DNA of 64,000 nucleotides from contig NMRA01000405.1 in assembly GCA_002633005.1 (NCBI GenBank), positions 249,009 through 313,008 on the forward strand. The letters are read 5' to 3'. Of the stretch, positions 56,201 to 64,000 are shown one piece after another (position 1 is the stretch's first letter; every line of letters starts with the position of its first letter). Origin of the DNA: Phoronis australis (lineage: Eukaryota; Phoronida; Phoronidae). The position numbers and the translations under genes were made by a program. The notes below the pieces were generated by a model. That model saw only the letters and a list, made by a program, of their open reading frames with translations, searched no databases and was not told the origin of the DNA.

Positions 56201-58187
56201 ATATATAAGCCAATTTTCACAATCATCCTAAGAGTGGTTTGGTTGACAGAGGGCGGACGGCAAAAACAGACTAGAGAACAGTAATAATGGCCACTAGATG
56301 GCTCAAAATATGTCGAATCCATCTGAAAACCCGAAAATGTCACAGTTTCTTTAAAAGAAAAGATATTTAACAAATTTCATGAAAATTCGTCGAGGAACTT
56401 CAGAGAAACAGGAAAACAGAAAAAATGAAATTGCCACTAAGAAGCAGTGTTAGTCGGACCCGTTTGAAAGTGATCGTCTTCTGTTAATTTCATACAAACA
56501 CATTTGCTCCATTTAATACAGATCCTGTAAAGTGTTTAGAATATACAGCCATGGGCACAAAAACAAACAAAACTGCCACTATGAGGCGCCACAGTAGTCG
56601 AAGTCGTCCGAAAATCATCGACAATCGTCCTCTTCATAGTAAGACCATACATGCCAATTTTCGCAATCATCCTTAGAGTGGTTTGGTTGACAGAGGGGCG
56701 GATGCCAAAAACAGACTTGAAAATAGTAAAAATGGCCACTAGATGGCGCAAAATGCCTCGAATCCATCCGAAAACGGGAGGATAGCGTCACCTCATTAAT
56801 GGATGCCTATACGCAAAATTTCATGAATATCAGTTGAGGACCTTTCAAGATACAGAGGCAAACGTAAAAAAACTAAAATTGCCACTAGGGGGCCAACCGA
56901 TATTCGGGTCGGTCCGAAACTCTTCGCCCTCTGTTGCCAACCCTATAGGAACACACCTGCCAAATTTCATTTAGATCCTGCAAGGGGTTTAGGAGATACA
57001 GCCACGGATGCCAGACAGAGATGACGGCAATACGCACCCACATATAAATATGTTAGCAGCGAGCGCATAAAAATCTGAATGCACCTTCATCAGACTGGTA
57101 TTGTTGAAACCCCCGAAGCCTTACCTTCAATCAGACTGGTATTGTTGAAACCCCCGAAGCCTTACCTTCCATCAGACTGGTATTGTTGAAACCCCCGAAG
57201 CCTTACCTTCCATCAGACTGGTATTGTTGAAACCCCCGAAGCCTTACCTTCCCTTGATCCTAATAAATTGTTAAACTCTAAATTCAAGGAGGCTAAATAG
57301 GTAACAAGGTGGATTTCAGTGATGCCTTAACATGTACACTAAGTGAAAATAAAAGTTCGAGTTTGAGCAAGCATAGGCAATGACCATCGCCTCTGTTGGA
57401 CCGAACCAGAGGCGATGCAGAGGCTATAGGCGCTCTGTACGCCGGAAGCTTTTCGGCGAATTATGCCTCGCACCGACTAAACCATCAGAGTCACGTTGTT
57501 ATAAATACCTTTTGCTTTTTTGATGGTCATTGCCTAGAGCAAGCAAAGCCTATGCTATGGCAAACACAGGAAATTGTCATCCAATTTGAAAACATAAAGG
57601 CCAGTAAAATTAAACTTCCAATTACGTGTAGAGCTCATTTTATTAATTAACATAGTTCAGTTTCAAGAACTGGAATACCTTTTGTTTGATCATGACATTG
57701 TGTGCTACATTTGGTTGAAGCACATTGGACATTCGACTTATCACTTATGTCTGACCGCATGTTCATCACGACACAGGAAATCACCAATCGGCAACAGCCG
57801 GATTTCAATCCTGTGTAAATCTATTGAATTTTGAGTCTGATATGGACGATTGAAGTGAAGCATCCGTGGAATTTTAGTCCCGAGTGTCATACTTTGCAGC
57901 ATATACAAGAATATGGTGTACTTGGAACGATCAGAAGCTGAGGACGCCTGTGGGCGAGGCGACGTCGATGACATCGCGATTTCATTTTCAGACGACGCAT
58001 TTCCAGAGACTGTAGGACTATTCAGAGACAATATGAGAAGCACACATTCTCAAATGCACTAAATAATTCCCAGAGTTCTGTGTTTTTTGACTGCACCACT
58101 CAGTTACGTACCTTCCGCCGGGAATTCTTCAAATTCGTCGTCTTCTTCGAGAAGCCCCAAGTCGACTTTCTTTTGTGTGTCAGACAT
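53193..58187 (-). CDS. SEM1: SEM1/DSS1, 26S proteasome lid subunit, three exons
   Basis: SEM1 (DSS1, Rpn15) is a small acidic protein that stabilises the proteasome 19S lid, binds BRCA2 and joins the TREX-2 mRNA export complex. Exons 58112-58187, 54773-54869 and 53193-53250 splice with GT-AG and matching phases (1 and 2) into 76 residues (human 70). Exon 1 gives [20 protein letters not shown]; exon 2 gives [20 protein letters not shown] then QL; exon 3 gives [19 protein letters not shown]. The two acidic W-containing motifs ([10 protein letters not shown] and [16 protein letters not shown]) are the diagnostic BRCA2/proteasome-binding blocks. The C-terminal helix is slightly longer than in vertebrates. 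The exons are too short for simple ORF calling. Intron 1 (3.2 kb) contains tandem repeats. Confidence 0.96.
53251..54772. other. SEM1 intron 2; nothing recognised
   Basis: No gene or clear repeat; short frames on both strands only. Confidence 0.5.
54773..54869 (-). CDS. SEM1: SEM1 exon 2
   Basis: Residues 26-57 plus two bases. Acceptor TTCTCTGCAG, donor CTAAG|GTACAC. Carries the main acidic/tryptophan motif. Confidence 0.97.
54870..55860. other. SEM1 intron 1, proximal; nothing recognised
   Basis: No gene. The minus-strand frames here are short and unrecognised. Confidence 0.5.
55861..57040. repeat. ~425-445 bp tandem repeat, nearly three copies
   Basis: AATGGCCACTAGAT starts at 55861, 56286 and 56731. 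Each unit also has AATTTCATGAA, AAATTGCCACTA, a TTAGGAGATACAGC-like block and (first two units) GTGGTTTGGTTGACAGAG. The last unit ends after GGAGATACAGCCACGGATG. In SEM1 intron 1. Confidence 0.88.
57086..57249. repeat. 41 bp tandem repeat, four copies
   Basis: CAGACTGGTATTGTTGAAAC starts at 57091, 57132, 57173 and 57214. Copies are almost identical. Confidence 0.97.
57366..57556. repeat. Small inverted-repeat element with hairpin
   Basis: AGGCAATGACCATC (57375-57388) is mirrored by GATGGTCATTGCCT (57522-57535). A second perfect 11 bp stem, CATCGCCTCTG (57385-57395) with CAGAGGCGATG (57407-57417), lies at the left arm. Possible MITE. Confidence 0.6.
58112..58187 (-). CDS. SEM1: SEM1 exon 1 (start)
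   Basis: ATG at 58187; residues 1-25 plus one base. Donor GGAAG|GTACGT. Encodes [19 protein letters not shown]. Confidence 0.96.
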
Positions 58188-58755
58188 GTTGATGTTAATT
58201 TATTTGATTTCCTAACAGTAAAGAACGTTGTTTCAGGGGAGACAATTTCTACCAACAAGTGCAGAGGGGAAAGTGGTCGCCACACTTGGATGGCTTCCGC
58301 AGACCGAACGGTCAATATCAGTTTGTCTGAGCAGTACTTGACCATCGTGAAAAATATAGTCCAACAGGGAGCAAATTTTACATGAGTGTATATAACTGTA
58401 ACTTTCTACGGGGAGGGGGGGAAAGGTCCAGCCCCAGCCTATCCGTTAAAGATAGGATATAGAGAGACAACAACAACAACAACAAAATTGATGCAGCTAC
58501 TGGTACTAACTAACTAACGTAGTAATTTTGAATTTGCTTCTCATTCAAAGCGCTTCACGTAATCATCGTGCCCTACCCGGCCCCAGGGCCCATCTTCGCC
58601 CGAGTGGTGTTTGCGCAGATGACAGGAACGAGCAGGCGATTGTAGAGAAGGCTTTGCGCCCTCAGTTGGCATTGAGCGTGCGTGCCGGGTTGCTACACCA
58701 TTATCGTCGATAGTTATCGTTGGCCAAAAGGGTGAACGTTTCGCCGTTAAATTAC
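58188..58755. other. SEM1 upstream region
   Basis: Likely promoter side of SEM1; no core element assigned. It contains a GGGGAAAGGTCCAGCC / CAGCCTATCCGTTAA repeat (58411-58449) that recurs at 59316-59370, and (CAA)n at 58470-58485. Confidence 0.45.
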
Positions 58756-58980
58756 GTGCGTAAGTTAATTCTTGTTAGAGGCATAAAATAATTATTTGCG
58801 GCGTAAAGTACTTTTTTACGGCGTAATTATTTGCGGCGTAGACTTAAAGTAATTATTTACGGCGCAAAGTAATTATTTTCGGTGTCAAGTAGGCCTAATT
58901 ATATATTTACGGCGTCAAGTAAGTATTTGAATCGTAAATTAATTATTTACAGCATAAAGTAATTATTTACCTGCATAGAT
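58756..58980. repeat. Variable ~20-25 bp tandem repeat
   Basis: AAAGTAATTATTTACGGCGT-like units repeat about nine times with length variation. Confidence 0.85.
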
Positions 58981-60380
58981 AGGTGCCAGCAATTTCAAAT
59001 TTCGAATTGAAGATGATCGTCAAATGATTGTTGTTCATCTAGTGTCCACCTTGGAGTGGTGGATTGACATGCATGCTTGTTAATCAGTGTCAATGGAACG
59101 CAGCCTCGCAGACTTCATACGAGCAACGAATTTGATGGGAAAGTTTTCCAAAGTTACATGTCACTATTCCAAAGGTACACTACTCCAAAAATCCATTAGG
59201 AGTCGCTACAATTAATCAGTTACGAAAAATGTCACATGATGGCTAAAGATTTTGGAATCGCTATGCTGATCAGTCACGAAGAACCTGTACTGAATGAGCA
59301 CATAGGCGGATTTAGGGAGGGGGGGGAGGGGGCCCGGGCGGAAAAGTTCCAGCCTCAGCCTATCCGTTAATGGTCAAGTATGATGCCAGAATGACTATTT
59401 GTACATCTAAAATACATTTATTGATGAAAAACATCAAAATACTGTGTCATAGCATACATCAGCCGTTAATTAAGTAGGCCGTCGATAACACAGTAGCCCC
59501 ATCACGAACCACATTTAGCGCCAAAAAAAAACTTGAGACGGCGCTTTCACTAATCGAAGTCTATGACGTCATCGTTACAACGAATTTGGCTGTCACCGTG
59601 TCTCCAGAGTATTGGAATCAGAAATGACTGGCCATTTAATTTACTGCAAAATACGTGGAAAATCAAGGAAACACATTAATTTTTCATGTCATGCCAGTTA
59701 ATATTAAAATTAATCAAAATCACTACCTTTAGAATTTTTATCAATTATTTAGCACACATTCTATTACGGGCCCGTATGGGAATCCCCGGGAGTGTGACTG
59801 GGGCCATCGAAACAGCCGGAAAAACAAAACGCTTCGTCTGAATTGTTATCAGCAATTTCACAATGTTTATTATATAGAGTAATTTGTTTGATACAAAAAC
59901 TTTGATGTTAGGAACATTCCATTCATGTCTTTTTGAAGCCGAAGGTGTGAACGCTGCGTGATTCCAATACGGACGGCTGTCGAGTGTGTGTCCCGTATTG
60001 GTATAGACAATAGGCCGTTTAATTTGGTGCAAAATACACATATCAGCTTGATCTTTTCATACAATGCCATTTAATTCGAATTCATTGAACATTTTATATT
60101 GGAAACTCAATTTTCAAAATAAGTCGCCTTGAAATGCTGCAACCCGTAATCGCCGCCATTTTGACTCGGTCAAGCTAAAAAATTGAAAATTTAATAGCAA
60201 CACAACATTGTGCGAGTCTGTGACAAATTATAACTACGAAATAAAGTCTGTTTTGCACGAAAACATACCCAATCATAAAAATTTGTAATCAATTGAATGT
60301 TTTAAATTCAGTATCAGAATTCCGTTAGGCCAACGGGAACGACCCATATCAGACTGAATATTCCGGATTTCCCTTACAAA
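58981..60380. other. No recognisable gene; G-rich repeat at 59300
   Basis: GGCGGATTTAGGG plus a G run and CAGCCTATCCGTTAA (59306-59370) match the 58411 repeat. Nothing else identified. Confidence 0.5.
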
Positions 60381-60383
60381 ATT

Positions 60384-60790
60384 GAACTTAAGTTTTCATC
60401 GAAAAACTTAAGTTTTTGGTCTGAAAAACTTAAGTTTTCATGCACGAAAACTTAAGTATTTTGGAACAAGTTTTTTGGAACGAACTTAAGTTTTCATAAC
60501 TTAAGTTTTCAAAAGCTTAAGTTTTTCAAAACTTTAAGTTCTAAAAACTTAAATTTTCTGAAAACTTAAGTTTTAAAAACTTGAGTGTGTTCCAAAAAAC
60601 TTGTTTCAAAATACTTAAGTTTTGGACAACTTAAGTTTCAGAAACTTAAGTTTTTGAAAAACTTAAGTTTTGGAACAAGTTTTTGGTAACACACATAAGT
60701 CATCAAAACTTAAGTTTTTGAAAACTAAGTTTTCAGAACATAAGTTTTCAAGGAACTAACTTTTTGAAATCTGAAGTTTTCTAAAAGCAA
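60384..60790. repeat. Dense AAAACTTAAGTTTT palindrome array
   Basis: About a dozen exact ACTTAAGT cores and several one-mismatch versions occur at irregular spacing of 15-45 bp, many extended to the 14 bp palindrome. Spacers contain TTTTGGAAC/GTTCCAAAA, also mutually inverted. Unlike a head-to-tail satellite, the array is symmetric on both strands. Confidence 0.9.
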
Positions 60791-61527
60791 TAAGTTTCAA
60801 TATAACAGGCATTCAAAAATTTCGATTTTCACTAAAACAAGAGTGGAGTACAGCAACAAATTTAATGATTCTCATAGAAGATTTAACAAACTAGAGTTCT
60901 GTTAACATTTCATTAACAGTGATTAACTGCAGAAAATAAAATGCACTTCTTAAAATACACTATTTCCTTAAAATAAGTGCAAAAAGTGAAATATCATAAT
61001 CTTAAAAACCAGAAACATTTCAAAAATCAGTTCATCAAGTGTCATGCATACAACGCAGTGAAAACTAAATGAGGCTAATAATATATTCATATTTGCATCG
61101 TTCTCAGTCTATGACAATACGCGATAACTGAGGGAGAAAAATGGAATGTATAAACAGAGCACTACCAAATCATGAAACACAACCAAAGAAAATGTGATTA
61201 CATAGCCAGGAAGGACTACAACAAAAGTCTACGTTTCAACAGCACAGACTTTTTCAACTGAAATTACAGCAATGACACCAAGAATAACAAATCCTTTAAT
61301 ATGCAAAATCCAAGAACCTTCCGTGGGCGGTACTACCCACCCATCTCTCCTGTCCACTTCAATGCCCGTGGGTTCCTCAATCAACCTCTCAGCGTTCGTT
61401 TCCTCTTTGGTTTCCAATTCCGTCGTCCTAACCCCCTCCCTCAACCCCCCCCTCAAGTTTTTTCCCGCCCGTTTTCCCCCTGCCTCATTGCCTCATCCCC
61501 CTCCCCTTTTCTCCCGTCCGTCATATT
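60791..61527. other. No recognisable gene; C/T-rich from 61300
   Basis: Base composition changes at about 61300 from AT-rich to strongly pyrimidine-rich on the plus strand, and this continues to about 63350. It probably marks the 5-prime part of the following retroelement. Confidence 0.5.
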
Positions 61528-61880
61528 GTTGCGTCCGTGACGCCTGGCACTGTGTGCCTCACCTTTGGGTGACCGTGTCACCTCTTTGGCACTGTGTGCC
61601 CCTAGTGTTGCGTCTGTGACGCCTGGCACTGTGTGCCTCATTTATGGGTGACTGTGTCACCTCTTTGGCACTGTGTGCCCCTAGTGTTGCGTCTGTGACG
61701 CCTGACACTATGTGCCTCACCTTTGGGTGACCGTGTCACCTCTTTGGCACTGCCACTAGTGTTGCGTCTGTGACGCCTGGCACTGTGTGCCTCCTTTATG
61801 TGTGACTGTGTCACCTCTTTGGCACTGTGTGCCCCTACTGTTGCATCTGTGACCCCAGACACTGTGTGCCTTCTGTCAGG
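61528..61880 (+). repeat. 79 bp tandem repeat, about 4.5 copies
   Basis: GTTGCGTCYGTGACGCCTG starts at 61528, 61607, 61686 and 61761, with a diverged fifth at 61840 (spacing 79, 79, 75, 79). Each unit has GGCACTGTGTGCC twice and GTGACxGTGTCACC, both palindromic. Directly upstream of the gag-like ORF; possibly promoter monomers of the element. Confidence 0.93.
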
Positions 61881-62272
61881 TGCCTATTTCTCCTGTGGGG
61901 CCCCGTGTCCTTTCCCCTCCACCCCCTCATTAACACTTCGTTGCACTGTGTGCCTTATCTTCCCCTCCCCGTGACTACTTTTCAGTTTTTCTCCTCCCTC
62001 CCCTTGGGATCCGTGTTTTTCTGTCCATGGACCTTGGGCCCTGCGTTCCCCTTTTCGGGCTTCCTCTACGTCTCTCCCCATGTACCCCCGTTTCCCACCC
62101 CTTACTTGGGGTTTTGTTCTTACCTGTCCTTCCTTCCCAGCCATCTTTCTCCCTTATACATCCCACGTTTCCCTCGATTGTGTTCCACCTCTAGGGTTCG
62201 GCCACCCCTTCCCGGGGCGGTCATTCCCCTTTTTTGCACCAGCCTCTCTGCCGCTCCGTTTTTCTTTTTCAG

Positions 62273-63246
62273 ATGCCTCGTCAGTCAGCTCGTCCATCCA
62301 ACTCACCGTATTCTCGCTCTTCACCGGCACACCCTCACTCCTCTACATCGTCTGCGACGTCCTCGACTCCGCCCTTTGAACCAGCGCCGGACGTTTCCAC
62401 CGTAGTTTCGTCGGTTATCCAGCAACTTCGCCAGGATCCATCTCTCCTCTCCGTGCCGCCGTCGGTCTCAGCGCCCCTGCCAGCTGCTCCGTCGGTCATC
62501 ACTGTGCAGCCTCCATCGCTGCCTCTACCTTCAACCGTCCATCCGCCGACCAACGACCAGCCGTTGCCCATCACTCTTCCCCCGGTCTCGGGTACCGACA
62601 TTTTACCGTTAGAGTTTAATGTCGATGATAAGGTCCGCCGCATGATTGTTTCGAATCAATTTGTTGATTTTTATTCCCTACCTCGCCCGATCAACATCCA
62701 TCTTCCTCGACGTTATCTCTCACCGTACAGGAAGGCCATCAGATCCTTACTTCGACTCCGAAGTCAAAATCCCTCCAGTCCTGTCATGAGTGGTGCATGG
62801 CATTTCTCGTTTACATGAGCATTTATACCACCGCCCACCCCCAACAGTCCCCCACCTTTGCAAATACGCCCACACCATCCTTACCTTCATCTCCACCTTC
62901 GGTTTTCACCATGCCATGTCGTAGTAGTACTACGACCAGCAGTTCCGCAAACTCCGCGCCCGGTTCCCTTCCCACGCCCCTTGGCACTCCATCAATCAGG
63001 AGCTGTGGGTTCAGACCTCCCTCAGGTCCCACCAATCCTCCTCCCCCAAACCACCTCTCAGTCCTCATCGCACCCCTGGCTACTGCTGGTCCTACTACTC
63101 CCACACCTGCCGTAAGCCCCCCCCCCCCCNCCCCCACTCAGTGTCCCTACCTCCATGTCTGCTCCTCTTGCAATGAAAAGCACCCGGCTAAGTCTTGTCG
63201 CAGGCAGCCCCCCCACGCCTGCTTCTACCCCTCCTCCTCCCGTTAA
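62273..63246 (+). pseudogene. Broken gag-like ORF of a retroelement (DIRS/Ngaro-type suspected)
   Basis: From the ATG at 62273 a Ser/Pro/Thr-rich N-terminus is followed by PLEFNVDDKVRRMIVSNQFV and a frame shift near 62790. Then come MAFLVYMSIYT, and in another frame YYDQQFRKLRARF followed by INQELWVQ after two adjacent TAG stops (about 62912). The end has a cysteine/histidine cluster CPYLHVCSSCNEKHPAKSC. The order (short hydrophobic block, YDxxFRxLR, W..I..ELW, then CCCH/CCHC-like finger) is that of gag-like proteins of tyrosine-recombinase retroelements as I recall them; no reverse transcriptase is in the window. Frameshifts and stops make it dead, at least as assembled. Confidence 0.5.
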
Positions 63247-64000
63247 GGGCAGACGAATTTAATCTTCCGTCCCCCTACCCCTCCCCTCATCCGTTTTGCC
63301 CATTCTTGCCTCCAACCTCCCTTCCCTCACCGTTATCAGTATTGCCTGCCCCGTCCCTGTTAGTCACTTTGTATTATTTCGCCAGTTTACTTAGGGTCAG
63401 TTTCTTTTCTCAGTTAATTAATACTGTTATATTGTTTATATCGTCACTTTGGGTACTTCAGTTTCTGTTAGCCGCTCTTTTTTATATCTTAGGCACTTTC
63501 TCTTATGTTTCGGGCTTAGCCCTGCATAGCCTCTGTAACATTTTCAGTTCGTGCTGTTGTTCGTTTACGGGGTCCTTATATACCTCTTTCCTTATCTTAC
63601 TTATGGTACTTTCGTTTCACTCCGCCGTGTATCTTGTTTTTCCTGTTTACAACTTTGCCACTTTGCCTCATTGTTTTGTTCAGTCTTCCATGTATTACTT
63701 TTGTATTTTTAGCCTTACTCTAGTTCTATTCGTTACCGCCACGACACCAGGGTGAGTTCACACCCGGCAGCTGTTGCAGCACTTGGGTAAACGTACCTCC
63801 CCCTCCAGCCTTGGCCCCTGGAGTTAGGGTTTGGTATCCGGCTGCCAGCCTCTGTAAGTATGCGAATCTACACAATACCTCCTTTTCCTCCCTTTTCTTT
63901 TGGTGCGTCCCTGCGGATGGGCATGAGATGTCTTCAACATCTCTCGTGGCGCTTTTTATTGCCCATCTTTCCAGAGATTATTATTTTATCTTTATGTTAT
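63247..64000. other. Retroelement downstream or 3-prime region, cut by window end
   Basis: T/C-rich sequence. The hydrophobic frame at 63195-63755 is a product of T-richness, not a recognised protein. A hairpin GAGATGT/ACATCTC lies at 63925-63943. The element may continue beyond 64000. Confidence 0.4.

Noticed and set aside
61827-62405. 192-codon frame upstream of and overlapping the gag-like ORF
   Set aside because: Pyrimidine-rich composition; the frame starting at 62273 carries the recognisable blocks instead.
63195-63755. 186-codon hydrophobic frame resembling a multi-pass membrane protein
   Set aside because: T-rich composition alone yields F, L, S and V codons; no family motif and it lies out of frame with the gag-like remnant.

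Overview
The window is animal nuclear DNA. It is AT-rich, with long intergenic stretches, GT-AG introns, microsatellites and many decayed DNA transposons and retroelement pieces. It has no operons, no bacterial signals and no CRISPR. The gene set fits an invertebrate deuterostome (hemichordate, echinoderm or cephalochordate) best, but a lophotrochozoan is not excluded. The species cannot be named from the sequence alone.

Four protein-coding genes can be supported. (1) 5001-6437 (+) is an uninterrupted metallo-phosphoesterase of the purple acid phosphatase / ACP7 type, with all seven metal ligands. (2) 11955-23896 (-) is a GH3-domain acyl-adenylate-forming protein (animal GHDC-like). I rebuilt it from six exons whose phases all agree; exon 1 lies beyond a 7.2 kb, transposon-filled intron. 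(3) 33286-48767 (+) is CCDC13, a centriolar-satellite coiled-coil protein, rebuilt as 15 coding exons and 682 residues. (4) 53193-58187 (-) is SEM1/DSS1, a 76-residue proteasome-lid and BRCA2-binding acidic protein in three short exons. GH3 and CCDC13 are head to head about 9 kb apart; CCDC13 and SEM1 converge. No functional link among the four genes is evident; they look like ordinary metazoan neighbours.

The rest is mostly repeats. Region by region: 1-4400 has a TA-flanked inverted-repeat element, a LINE RNase H remnant and a TTAA-flanked element with about 160 bp inverted repeats around an assembly gap. 6.4-11.9 kb has a SINE, a decayed mobile-element protein and a degenerate trinucleotide tract. 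16.5-23.8 kb (GH3 intron 1) holds a putative 5.6 kb THAP/Kolobok-like remnant and a 300 bp tandem repeat. 24-33 kb has MITEs, SINEs and a 1.95 kb hAT-like element with a 5 bp target duplication. The CCDC13 introns contain a Penelope-like fragment, an 840 bp MITE, minisatellites, SINEs and a LINE remnant. SEM1 intron 1 holds several tandem arrays. 60.4-64 kb has a dense CTTAAG palindrome array, then a 79 bp tandem repeat ahead of a broken gag-like ORF that runs to the window edge.

The most unusual observations concern splice sites embedded in tandem repeats inside CCDC13 (a sixfold repeated donor site and an acceptor abutting a 15 bp minisatellite), and two separate TTAA-type elements that both start a THAP-like reading frame.
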